Source: Apostichopus japonicus (Eukaryota > Echinodermata > Holothuroidea > Aspidochirotida > Stichopodidae). From it: 64,000 bases of DNA. Below are positions 24,088 to 35,732 of the stretch, one piece after another (position 1 is the first letter of the stretch; the number at the start of each line of letters is the position of its first letter). The DNA is taken from assembly GCF_037975245.1 (NCBI RefSeq), contig NC_092563.1:30655960-30719959 (forward strand). Reading direction: 5' to 3'. The notes below the pieces were generated by a model. The model was not told the origin of the DNA and did not search any database. It worked only from the letters and a program-made list of their open reading frames with translations. The position numbers and the translations under genes were made by a program.

Positions 24088-24676
24088 GCTGAATAACTGG
24101 ATTAAGGAAGATTACTTCTTAGTGATAAATGAACAACAATAGAAGCTTAACGTAAGAAGGGAGAACTAGGGAGGGAATTAGGCTTGGGTGGAGCGTAGCG
24201 TAACCTAGCAACGGTAAACAAGGTAACGCTACGGGGTGGCCTAACAAGAAAATGCAAGCTGAAACGAAAATGAGAGAGCGAGAAATACATACAAAAAGAG
24301 TGAAAATATGAATCCCCAAAAGGGGGACGAGAGAAAACTAATTGGGGGGAAGAAAGCGAGTAAACAAGCTATGAAAACACACTAACAACAACACGCCTCA
24401 GCGTGGGGAGGAATAGGGCGGGAACCTAGGCAGTTTCGCGGAACTGCTAACCCCGCCGCAAACCAACCCGAGGAGGAAACGTACTACGAAAACAGTCCCC
24501 AAAACCCTCCCTTTTTGACAAAAAGGATACTTATCGGTCAGGAAAGGACTGTCAAACTTCTAAAGATCCGAAGCTAAAAAACTTCCGGCGATCGTCGAAG
24601 AAAACCAAGACAAATTTCCAAGGAAACTATCCACAAGAAAAATATGCGTGTAGGCACTTGGAATGGTAGAATGAAA
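24088..24676. other. DIRS 5' untranslated region
   Basis: This lies between the right terminal repeat and the ORF1 start and has no conserved frame. A purine-rich, moderately GC-rich leader is all that can be said; promoter elements were not identified. Confidence 0.5.
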
Positions 24677-24809
24677 AAGGAGGAGGGACCGGAAGGGGGG
24701 TCCGGTCATAGAGGGCGCACAGTGTTATTTATTTACCAGGACTTTATAGGCACGGTAGAATGAGGTGCTAAGGTTGTGAGGAGACAGGTAAGCGAGGAGC
24801 GAAGTAAAT
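24677..24809. repeat. DIRS 5' (right) terminal repeat
   Basis: Inverted relative to 18347-18462. The outermost part ends GCGAGGAGCGAAGTAAA and is matched only by the internal complementary region. The single T at the junction could belong to either end, so the boundary is certain to within one or two bases. Confidence 0.85.
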
Positions 24810-25295
24810 TTTGGATATTCTAACTTTCCTTGATTCCTTCTAGGCTTAAAATGTGGATTATCAATATTAGCAGAGTACACCTGACAAAGAGTCAGCTGCA
24901 AATCTGTCAATTTTATGTAATCCCTAAGTATTTTTGCTATTACAATTAACTTAGTATAATAAGGACAGTGAGAAAGTGATCTCAGATTTATTCAATGTAA
25001 AACAAAATTAGTACTGCAAAATGCTGATCAAATGAAAAAAAATAGGTGTGTTAAATATGTAATAGTGTAAAATTGATAAAAGAAGTAAACATGTAAACCC
25101 ATCACTTTAACATTGTCATATCATCATCAGTGATAAATACCTCTTTAAAGCTGAAAAGTACATAGCTATTAGGCAATCTGCGAATATAAAGTAACTAATA
25201 ACAAGTTAATATTTGTTTGACCAAATGTAAAACTTAATGCAGGTGTTGGGGAAGTTAGACCACATAGAATAAATGCAAATAGAACTAAAGATTAC

Positions 25296-25329
25296 CTGTA
25301 CATTTGAATCTCTGGAGACTTTGCCTCAT
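25296..25329 (-). CDS. candidate 34-nt exon downstream of the Cys-rich module exon
   Basis: On the minus strand an acceptor TCTAATTCTACAG (25342-25330) and a donor GTAATC (25295-25290) bound 34 nt that are open in the phase left by the upstream exon, which ends on a complete codon. It encodes about 11 basic residues and ends in phase 1. Later exons were not identified; the DIRS element may sit in a following intron. Confidence 0.45.
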
Positions 25330-25391
25330 CTGTAGAATTAGACATTATATAATGAAAACTCTCTGTAATGAGGTCATCCAACTGAACTTAC

Positions 25392-27275
25392 CTCCCTCTG
25401 GCCAGCAGGACATCGTTCAAATGTTTCTTTGCAGCTTGAACATATGATGATGTGACCACTCCTCCGTAGCTTGATGCTGTTTCCCTCCTGGAATATCAAA
25501 TTAGCGCTAGGGAACTGATTCAGACTGACAGCCTCAGCCTCCTGAATGTGGACCTCTCTGCGACATGTTGTACAGATGAAGGAATGAGTGAGGTAGGACC
25601 TTAAATGGGGTTTGGTTTTACCAAGAACTGATGATTTTTCATACATTTCCCACTGGGATAGTAAATTGGCTTCACACTTGACACAAACAAATGCTGTTTT
25701 GTCATCTTGCAATGGAGTTGCCCCATCTGCATGTTTGATGTCCAGCAGAAAAGGAAAGAAAGGGTGTGTTGAATTGCTAGGATCATCAACTGGTAAGGCT
25801 CTTATTGTACACACTTCACCACACCTATTATGATGGCCACATAAATGGCATACGTATGAGGAGGATGAAACTTCCTCAATCTGTTCCGTTTTTACCAATA
25901 CACCACCAAGTTTCACGGGATGCCTTCCTTTAATTGTATACTCTTGTTCATGCAGAGGTAATCCTCTCTCTTCAAATGTTTCCCATTGTGTTTGAAGTTG
26001 CTTGTGGCAATCACAACAGACATGAACATGATCATCAGTAATGGTCTTGGCATTATGAGGTTTTGGCCACTGTCTTATGAAAGGGAATGACATTTCAGTA
26101 GAACAACCAATATTGTCTTTTTCTCCACAATGCACCCACTGGATTCCCACCAGCGGGCTAAGGCTGCCACATAGGTAACATACTTCATGCTTACTGTCTG
26201 TATTTCTACTGGTTTCTGTTCCCTGGTATTTGACCACAGAAGCATCCTCAGGACTTTGTCCACATTTAGTTATTTGGTAGACCCTTCTCTCCAATGGGGT
26301 ACCAGCAAGTTCATGAGCATTCCACTGTTCATCCAAGGTTTTTGCACATCGACCACAAACCTGGGCAGTCCCATCTTTACGAAAAGCCTGCTTGCCTTGA
26401 AAAGTCGCCACTGAAGTAAGAAATGGGTAAAATGGCTCTCCTGGGGTTCTAGCTTTGCTATGAATTATTCTAAAATCTATATTCTTGGGGACCTCGAAGC
26501 ACAAGACGCAAGCTCGCTGAGTGGTCACCTCTCTTTCGCTTGAGTGTAACTGAGGGATGACTGTAGGCCTAAGGTGGTACCGCCTTTCGTGAATCGGAAC
26601 ACTTTCTCCTTCAAATGTTTGCCACTGCCTCACAAGAAAGAGGGTGCATGGTTCACACATAAGCACCCTCCCTAACTGGTCCACTGGTTTAGCACCCTCT
26701 GGTGTAGGATGAGTCAAAATGCAAGGGAAGTATGGTGCTTCTGATTTAGACCAGTGACTTGTATGGACAATACAACAAGCATTACCATCAATCCTCTCAG
26801 CGCAACAGTAACATACAACAATGTTTGGTATTTTAACATCAAAATCCATACCAGAATATTGACTACCATGTTGTGTTAACTCTTCACCAGGATAACCATT
26901 CTCCACATGACTGAAACTACGGGATTTATTCACAACTGGTAAACTGTCATAACTGTACTCGGACCCGACTTCTTCATTGTCCTCCCCACTGTGATCTACA
27001 AAGTTGGACAATCTCTTCCCATTGGGCTCAAACCGTTTAAGCCAGTATAGACGCTTCGATATTGGAGTTTTACTCTTTTCAAATGTCAGCCACTGCTGGT
27101 TTAGAAATGCATGGCAGACTCTACAGGCGCTGATGTGTCCATCTTCTTGCACTAAGGTGCCTCTAGAGGAGCTTTGCTGTTCCAAGAAAGGGAAGAACGG
27201 CTCTGTTGAATGCGGTCTGCACCTCAGTTTAAAGTGACCACCATCAGCACCACAAACATGACAAACTGTGGCCAT
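25392..27275 (-). CDS. large exon encoding a multi-module Cys-rich (putative zinc-binding) protein
   Basis: One exon encodes about 628 residues with five clear copies of an ~80-residue module, numbered from an in-frame Met at 27287 (the exon translates to 632 residues from there): about 9-84, 159-239, 260-339, 370-450 and 480-560, plus a degenerate sixth (572-628). Each module has C-x2-C, an (F/Y)(F/Y)PF(L/I) motif, a second C-x2-C, then L-x2-QW-x3-E and usually P-x3-R-x-Y. Four conserved cysteines per module suggest zinc binding. Linkers are Ser/Glu-rich. The start is placed at 27275 because its context (CCAAGATGG) is stronger; the alternative Met is four codons upstream. An acceptor (TTTCATATTACAG) precedes 27293 and a donor GTAAGT follows at 25391-25386, so the gene has a 5' non-coding exon and continues downstream. 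I do not recognise the family. Confidence 0.85.
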
Positions 27276-27293
27276 CTTGGTCAGCATGCAGAG

Positions 27294-29440
27294 CTGTAAT
27301 ATGAAAGAATGGATATATATGTATTATATTCAACACTTAAAATGAACACAGAGCTCAGCAAAAAAAAAATTATCCAAAAATAAAGAAAATTACTTAAGCC
27401 TAAAAATATATGAGAGGATTAACAATGAATTAACCAATTAATCAATGACAAGTTGTTAACGAATTAGCTCAAATATCCAGCCATAGATGACAGACTACTA
27501 GAGTTTGAACACATACATTCATGAATAGTGATTGTCATTTTAGGATCTAGTTTAATCTTGATTCTTCTGATGCATGACACTGATCAAAATATCAATGCAA
27601 ACAGCTATGTTTGGTCACAATTTTCAAAGAAAGTGGTTCATACACAACCCAGACCAGCATTACACACACCTCTGAGAGACTGTAAAGTATGTCTTGTGCA
27701 GAATTCATGTTCCCTGTGCAAACAAATTGTGTCATTTTCCTGTCCACGCAATTTCAGTGATTCTTTTAAAAAAACAGTATGCAAGGCGTTCCAGTGAAAA
27801 CATATTTCGTCGAAGTTAACACAGAACTTCCTTTTTTCAGTACCTCCTGTTCATCAGCTTCTTCAGGATGTCAGTAAGAGCACTTGCCTTTTGCATACAT
27901 GAAGAGTCACTATTTGCCTGGTACATGTTATCAGGGTGTCACGTTGTACGGCCACTCTATGCATTGTGTTGTGCAAAGAGCTAGAGTATTTTGCACGCTG
28001 ATAATATCCAGGACAAAGAGTTACAGCTTATGCATAGACCATGCTAGACTAGGTCCCTCTGCAATAGGTACTCATCACATGCTTTTGTGCAGGTGTACTG
28101 TAGTGATTTTCCACAATTGAAAACTTGTATCTGAAATTATAAATAATTCAGTTATTCACTGCTATTCTTAAATGATACTAAATACGCTTCTAAAAACTAG
28201 TTCATACTATTACAGGATTAAAGTTTAGCAATACTTACTCCAGCCTTCCAAATAATATAAATCCCAATACTTTCTACATGTGGTTCCCATAATTTATCTG
28301 ACAGAAGAAAGGAAGACAAGTTGTTGCACTCAGGGCAGATGTCCAAGTTGAGGGGTTCCCCCTCACACTTTGTGTGAAACTTAGTTTAAACGGTAACTAC
28401 ACTGTACCAGATTTGAAATTAAAAAGCAATATGCCTTACTGTACAGTCAGAATTATTACAACTGTTGAAACTAACCTTAACTCCAGAAATTTGTATTAAA
28501 TTTTGTAAATCTACCCATGGACTCAAGTACTGTAAGATAGAAAGGGAATCAATGTGTCCAAGGAAGTCATGTATGGTAACCCTACCTATATGTATCTGAA
28601 CATATTTTTAAGTATATTGAAGGTTTACTTTGATATCTACACAGCATTATAAGCAGGGAATAATATAGTGTTCAAATATTGTGTAGCAGTTTTGAAGGCT
28701 CTCAATTCAAATACTACATTAAACCAGAAAGCCAGTTGGCTTTGTCATTCCTTACCAAATAATTTTCTCAAAATTCCAAATCACTATCTGACTTAAATGT
28801 AGATCAAGTGAGTTAAATTTGTCCAAGAATTAAGTGAAAACCAGAAAAGCTCTTATTTGTAGCATTCCCGTGTGGGCATCAACCATTTCACTGGTAAGGA
28901 TTTTACAGTATAGAATTTATATTCCAGAATGTTTCAATATCCAGAAAAAACAGTCTTTGTATGTGAAAATATCCAGAAACATAGATGTTTGAATAAAAGG
29001 ACATTTTCTTTTACCAATTTTGAGCTAGCAAGCTTTGCAACCATCACTTTAATAATTGTTATTAATGAATAAGAGGTCTACTTGCATTGTTTATACACTG
29101 TACAAATTTTTCACAACATAACTGCCAAAGCAAAAGTCATCAGCTTGTATTGATCATAGAGAAAATGGCAATTTTGAGATAACCTATTGACCCCTTGAGC
29201 CACTTTTGAGGCCACTTGAGATAACTTGTGGGGGGGGGGGGGCCTTGAAGCTCAGAGGTTGAAAACTGATATGGGCCTGTGTGAGTGTGTTAATGCAAGA
29301 CTATTGATTCTTTGAAGCAGATTTCATTTACTGGATGACTGTATGTTTTGTTGAACACTTATAGAGCGAGCCCTTTCACAAAACTAAACTGAACTGAATC
29401 TGACCAGACTATGTTCACCAAAAGAAAATCATAGAATTGG
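27294..29440. other. non-coding sequence upstream of the Cys-rich module gene
   Basis: Probably the first intron and upstream sequence. A poly-G run lies near 29229-29242. No coding exon could be supported. A possible 5' non-coding exon ends with a GTAAGA donor at about 31997-31992 on the minus strand, which is speculative. Confidence 0.3.
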
Positions 29441-29449
29441 AGAAGTCAC

Positions 29450-30240
29450 AGGTTAATTGTAACTTTAATTTTGGAGCTACAATGTTTTAAAGGTTTCAGA
29501 CTTGACACCTGTTGAGCTCATTTGACCTTTGACCTCTACCAATTTCAAGACGGATTTTGCACTCACCTTGGCTGGATCTACATAATAAGAATGAAATTCA
29601 AGAAGGATGTACTTCTTCAGTTAATGTGTTAACAAGATTTTCAGACTTGGACTTAAATATTGACTGCAAATGACACTTGACCTCCACCACTTTCAATGGG
29701 GTTCCTCTACCTAATATGGGACATCAAAGTGCCAAGCATGAGATTCATCAAAGCTTCTCTTCTTGCGATATCCTGTTTACAATGTTTCCACAATTTGACC
29801 ACTGGTGACCTAGTAAACAGTAGCAGCAGAGAACTTTCTACGTACATGCCAAGTTTGAAGTTCATCCAACTTTAGAATATTGAGTTATCATGTAAAGTAA
29901 AGTAAAAAGTAAGGTAAAGTAAAATTTATTGATATTCATCATAAAATGACAATATAATAAAATGGACTACAGCATCTCCAAAATAGGTTAAAAAAAATTA
30001 TGTCTTCAAGGTTTTTACAGTTTGACCTCTGGTGACCTAGTATGACCTTTGATGCCAGCCCAAAAGAAATAGCACCGAGCATTCAATATGGTGCATCTAT
30101 ATACAAGGTCTGAAGTCAATCCAACTTTAGTTCTTATTGTGTTTACAAGCTAAAGCGTCACATACATACATACATACACACACGCACACAGCATGAAGAC
30201 CGCATTTATTCCTTTTGCTCCCAGCAAGGAATCATAAACT
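29450..30240. repeat. tandem and diverged copies of the TTTGACCTCTGGTGACC-type repeat
   Basis: Several diverged units occur near 29490, 29645, 29775 and 30005, each with a TTTGACC-x-TGGTGACC motif and TCCAACTTT/GTTTACA endings. A segment GTAAAGTAAAATTTATTGA at about 29910-29990 is interposed. The last unit ends in (CATA/CACA)n near 30165-30190, as does the copy at 12.4 kb. Confidence 0.6.
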
Positions 30241-31106
30241 GTTATGCATCTTTGCAGTCATATAGCAATTTGACCATTATACGCATGGTAGTTTGTGATG
30301 CAATACTGGAAAATTATGATGATAAAGACCCACAAGAATGTAATCCACTGTCATAATGTTTTCAGGGGCATTGTTTGGGCACACAGAAAGGCCCACGTGA
30401 GGGAAACAAGCATAGCCTGAAGGTCAAAACATTTTCTATCATTTAGGTTCATTCTTGAAAACATGTACATTGAATCACTTACTTAATATTCCTTCATACT
30501 GCTTCAGAGGTGAAGTGGCCATGAACCTGGATAGGTCTATATTGGATTGAATGTATTATTGACATCTTAAAATTACTTTTATACTCTATCATAACAAAAA
30601 CAAATTGTTGACTGACCTTTCTGTTACAATTTACTTTTTTTTTCCCCTTCAAATGATATCCCTAGAACTTGATGCACCAACAACATGATGGTTTTATGCA
30701 TAAGTGAAAAGTATTCAAATTTCAAATTTCCACACAAAAATGCAGCTGAATCTTATTATTTTTGCATATATCCACTGCTTCCTTTGGGGTTCATGGAGCA
30801 AACAAAAACTTAACAGTTTAACAGCTATGTAATTTCCTTGTCAAATATTAAGGTAAAAACTTCAGATCAAGGGAAGGAAATACTGTTGGATAGGAAAATC
30901 CTAATTTGATGACACTAACAATTTTAAGTCATGAGACAAATTATTTCAGCAGAGTTCACTGTTAAACATTAAGTTTAAGTCAAGGCATTTTGTAAATGTT
31001 CATTCCCTACTGTCAGAAATTCAGTATTTTCTAGCAGTCGTGAATCAGAAAACATGTTGAATAATCACACCATTAAAATAGCATGTAAACTGGCATTGAA
31101 TCCCTT
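30241..31106. other. non-coding, no feature resolved
   Basis: AT-rich sequence; nothing supportable was found on either strand. Confidence 0.35.
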
Positions 31107-31110
31107 TTAA

Positions 31111-31461
31111 AGGTATTGAAGACTCGCCCCAAACTGCGTGCAGCCCTCTGAAAAAAGTTAGCTTTCTGTTACTTGCAAGTGAAGTAATTTTCTTGTCGCT
31201 ACAAAATGCAGACAGTAATGAAACGTGATACCTTGTTATCTTTTATCTAGACCTGAGATGTCCATCGCTGCTATGTACACTGTGTTATGGGTATTGACTA
31301 AGTATTGACTAAGTACACTAGTGTCTAATTACCGACAGTAGCAAGCTATGTGTGTATTTCCTGGGATCGATGGTCGTGTCTAACACTTCTGTTACACCTT
31401 ATTCGAAACTAGTTAGATTACCGGCATCAGACGTTTCTTTGTGCGCAAGTCTTCACTCCCT
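31111..31461. mobile_element. TTAA-flanked MITE (piggyBac or Kolobok type)
   Basis: A 351-bp element is flanked by TTAA at 31107-31110 and 31462-31465. Inverted ends read AGGTATTGAAGACTCGC and, reverse-complemented from the right, AGGGAGTGAAGACTTGC, about 14 of 17 identical. TTAA duplications are used by piggyBac and Kolobok elements. No coding capacity. Confidence 0.6.
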
Positions 31462-31465
31462 TTAA

Positions 31466-33069
31466 TATTTTGGCAATAATCAGTTTTGTTTTACTTAAGG
31501 TTTATCATTGCAGGTTGTAACGTTGCGCCCTAACGTTAGGCCTTTATTTATTTATTTAACATTAAAGGATAAACTCTGTTAGCGTAAAGCTAATCTGCCC
31601 GAGGCCCTAAAGGTTCATGTTTGGCCTAAAGTTAGGCTAATGTTTGGATAACTTAGTATATTCTGTATTGTTCTAAAATAATGTTAGATAATACATGTGA
31701 GGACCTCCGTCAACTTTTTCTGACGTCTAATATGACCTTCGTCGACTCTTAGTGTGAACCTCTCTAAACGTTAAGCCTTTCCAAGGCCTAACGTGGCTTA
31801 CATTATCACCAAAAATCCTTCAGTGAGCAGATACTATTGACGTTAGGCTGTATCCAAGCACATGCATTTTACATATGCCTAGGCATAAAGTGAGCATATC
31901 CTAGCCTATACGGGATCACAGTGCTCATTGTGTTCGTGGTTTTCGATAAATCATGCACACATAACAATACATATTTACATTGCACGAAAGAATCTTACCA
32001 CAAAGTTTGAAAAATCGGTCGTCGTTATTTATAGCATCAGAACTGCAAGATATTTGATAAATTGGAAAGTTTTCCCTCTTATGAGTCTGAGGTAAAGACC
32101 ATTACGAACGTCCTGAACACTACAATGCTTGTATATAAAATTACTGTCGTCTGCATTGGTTTGTAAACAAGGCTCTTGCACTGTAATAAGCTATTGGCTA
32201 CTTGCTTTGCTTTTTGCATTCATAAACAATTGTCAGCAGGGGATATCCAGTAGAAATTAACGTTTTTCAAAAAAGTGCAAATACACCTAGTGTAAAATGT
32301 TTAGGATGAAAAAGAATAAAAAGTTAACGTTATTCCCTGCCAATGTTTAGATAGGTGACAGTGTTTGAGACTATTTCATAACGTGAGGCAGTTACATTTC
32401 TGTGGGTTGCCATCAACAAAGTGTAGTGGGCTACATTTCTAACATCATAATTTTCATAACAACAGAGGCCGCATTTCTACTTTGTTGGCAAAATTATCTA
32501 CAAAGTTAAAAGCACAGTTCTCTCAATGTATTTATTGCTTCCTTAGTCTAGTTTGTCACGTGGTTTTACATGACGCCCCATCTGCATTGTTCCAGCACGA
32601 GAACGGACGACCGATAACTGCACTAAGGTACTGCTTGTCAACACAGCTGTCGATCGTCTGCAACAAAACATTAATAAATAGAGGACGCTGTACAGGAACT
32701 ACGAAGCCATAACCACTTCACGTTTTCCCACAATCTATCATATTTTGAGCAATTTCTACACAGTAAAGACTCATCACCGACTTATATACATGATCCACTT
32801 CGGACATCATGAAAATCATTATAATCAGTATTAATTATGCTACGTTATCGACTTACTATATATACCGATACCACCTGCCTCACTTCCCCCTAAATTTAAC
32901 ACAATATATAGTTTTTCGCCCAGTACTCTCTCCAAAGTGAAACACGCACCCATCTTTTAGTGCTTCATTCCTGCCACCCGTAATTAGAACGTCTTAGATG
33001 GCCAAAAGAAGTTTGACAAATACTTTTGATCCTTCTCGTTTCAATATCCCTCCAAATCCGGTAAAGACG
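31466..33069. other. non-coding sequence left of the Gypsy element
   Basis: No gene is supported. It could contain the promoter or first exon of the minus-strand gene at 25-27 kb. A minus-strand GTAAGA at about 31997-31992 with a GTG just upstream is the only donor-like site noted. Confidence 0.3.
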
Positions 33070-33074
33070 CTATT

Positions 33075-33347
33075 TGTTATATATTAAGAGTTTAGTAACA
33101 TGTGCAAATAAAAGAAGTTCGTGTGCAATATGTAGATCGTGTGCACACCACCCTAAGTATTATGAACGGCCGTGCATACCTTAAGAAAGGCCATGCATAC
33201 CAATGTATTGTATTCTAATAATGTAATGAAAATAAACTACTCAGACACACTCAGGCTGTTGACCACGAAAGACCGTCTCCGGGTTCTCTATAGTATGTCT
33301 CACTTGGAACCTTTCGGTTTTCTTTACACCTTTTCCAAGATATAAAA
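33075..33347 (+). repeat. Gypsy 5' LTR
   Basis: A 273-bp terminal repeat starting TGTTATATATTAAGAG and ending AAGATATAAAA. It differs from the 3' copy by one A/T change near 33192 and one near 33303. An AATAAA-like and an AT-rich promoter-like stretch lie inside, but transcription signals were not mapped. Confidence 0.93.
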
Positions 33348-33365
33348 TTGGCGACGAGGATGCTG
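33348..33365 (+). promoter_or_regulatory. probable primer-binding site
   Basis: TTGGCGACGAGGATG immediately follows the LTR and starts with TGG one base in, as expected for pairing to the CCA 3' end of a tRNA. The tRNA species was not identified. Confidence 0.6.
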
Positions 33366-33399
33366 TTAAATAATATACGCTAAACAAGCCAACGAAATA

Positions 33400-35732
33400 A
33401 TGGCCGTTTTCGGCCATGTCGGAGTTTTCGACGAAAAGCTGGAACTGTTTGCAGATTACGCAGATAGATGTGACGCTTTCATCGCAGCGAATGATGTAGC
33501 AGAGGAAAAACGTGCTAACTTTTTCCTTGCTGTGGTGGGTGTAATCGCCTACAGATTATTGAAAGATTTATGTAGTCCTAATCTACCGAACACTAAGAGT
33601 TACGGAGATTTAAAGAAACTACTACAGGATCACTATTCACCACGTCCAATCGTCATCGCAGAAAGACATAGATTCTGGACAGCTACCCAAGGGGAGAACG
33701 AATCTATATCATGCTTCATAGTCAGACTCAAAAACGTAAGTGCCCATTGCAATTTCGGGACCTTTTTGGAAGAAGCCCTACGTGACCGTTTGGTTTCTGG
33801 ATTACATGCCAAAATGTCCAAAACTCAAACGCATCTACTATCCATGGCTGATCTAACTTTTGACAAGGCTAAAAATAAATGCTTAGCTGATGAAATGGCT
33901 TATATTGCTACCAAAGATTACCTGCATACAACTAATATAGACGCAACTAATGCCGTGTATAGTGGACAACCAACCCATCGCTTCAAAGGCAAAGCTCATG
34001 GCAGTCGAGGCTCATTTCGTTACAAATGTAAAGGCTGTGGAGGTGAGCACAAGCGAGCTGATTGTCCATACAAGGAAGTTACGTGCCATAACTGTAAACG
34101 GAAAGGTCACTTACAGCGGGTATGTCGCTCTGGAGGACAACATGGTTCCAGTGAAAATACCAACACCAGGCACAGAGGAGGGTTAAGACCAAATCATTTC
34201 AAAGCGGGACATGCTAATACCAAGCACGTGGCCGATGGCAATCAGGAGGCAGAGGACAGCGTGTATCTTGATGGTGTTCAGGATGAAAGGTACCAGTCTG
34301 AAGGTTTTGGACTATACAATGTCACTAGTAATTACAGTGTGTCACCATACATGATTCGTATGTCGGTAGGGAAAGGGAAAGCAGATAATATTTCAATGGA
34401 AATTGACACTGGTGCTACTAGGTCAACGATTTCAGAATTTGCTTACATGTCAGAGTTAGCCAATATGTACCCTTTAAAGAAGTGTGATTTTGCTTTACGC
34501 AGTTATACAGGTGAGCTAATTCCTAAATTAGGCTACGTTAGTGTACCTGTTAAGTTTAAGTCTAGCCCTTCCCACCTGGCTGATATCATTGTTGTACAAG
34601 GTAAATGCCCATCTTTGTTTGGTCGAGATTTATTGCAAAAGATAAACTTAGATTGGAACCAAATATTCACTGTGAAATCCGAACCGCAGTTAAGACAAAA
34701 AGGTCAAAATCACTTGGGTGACATTGGTGCTCTAAGAAAATCTGAAATTGTGCTTCCTACTTGCCAACCTTGTGATCCTGAAGGTTTTCGTGAGCTTCTA
34801 GAGAAGCATCGTAAACTATTTTCTGATAAAGATACAGGGATTAAAGATTTTACAGCTTCTCTGAAATTAAAACCGAATGCAAAATCGACTTATCAAAAGT
34901 CTAGAGCCGTTCCTTATTCCATGGTTGACAAGGTGGAACAAGAATATAATAGGCTAATTGAAGCAGATATCCTAACCCCAGTAACATCTAGTAAGTGGGC
35001 GTCCCCCACTGTACATGTACCTAAAGCAAATGGATCTGTAAGGGTCTGTGGAGACTACAAACAGGTCAATAGTGTAATTGAAGATGATGGGTATAAGCTT
35101 CCTAATGTGCAAGATTTGTTTGCGAAATTGGCTCAGGAAGGCTCACAACCCAAAGTATATTCTGTAATCGATCTAACTGGTGCATTCAATCAATTGTTCT
35201 TAGATGCAGAATCAGCGCAGTTGCTAGTTTTGAATACGCATAAAGGTTTATTAGCTCCTAAGCGTCTCTGTTTCGGCGTAAAAACGGCTCCTGTGCTATT
35301 TCAATCCACTATGGACAAAATATTGACTGGTATTCCTCATGTATTTTGTTATGTAGATGATATCCTTGTTGCGACAAACAATGTCGAAGAACATCTTAAG
35401 ATTCTAAGACTTCTGTTCGATAGACTTGATACGTATAATGTGCGCTTAAATGCAAGCAAATGTCAATTCTTCAAACCACAAGTCCAATATTTAGGTCATG
35501 ATCTAAGCGGTAAGGGCATTCAACCAGTTCAAGACAAAATTGAAGCAATAATGCGTGCGCCAAGACCTACCAATGTTTCAGAGCTAAAGTCGTTTTTGGG
35601 AATAGTTAATTACTATGGCAAGTTTGTTGAAAATTTAGCTTCCAAACTTCACCCCTTGTACACATTGCTGCAACACAAGTCGGAATGGAGTTGGTCCAAC
35701 GAGTGCGAGCAAGCTTTCATGTATGTAAAAAC
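33400..35732 (+). pseudogene. Gypsy gag-protease-RT, interrupted at the foldback insertion
   Basis: A continuous frame begins at an ATG 53 bases after the LTR. Gag is followed by two zinc knuckles near residues 207-243 (CKGCGGEHKRADC and CHNCKRKGHLQRVC), an aspartic protease motif DTGA near residue 335, and the RT with the catalytic YVDD near residue 651. Gag and pol are in one frame, as in some Gypsy lineages. The frame runs into the foldback element between the RT and RNase H domains. The open reading continues by chance to 36177 inside the insertion. Confidence 0.9.

Larger units (their letters stand above)
18301..24809 (-). mobile_element. complete DIRS-type tyrosine-recombinase retrotransposon
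   Basis: The element reads on the minus strand and has the full DIRS layout: inverted terminal repeats, two long overlapping ORFs, and an internal complementary region just beyond the ORF2 stop. It is about 6.5 kb. No target duplication is seen, as expected for recombinase-mediated insertion of a circular intermediate. Both ORFs are uninterrupted, so the copy is probably young and possibly competent. It lies between the 49-bp array and the host gene at 25.3 kb. Confidence 0.92.
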
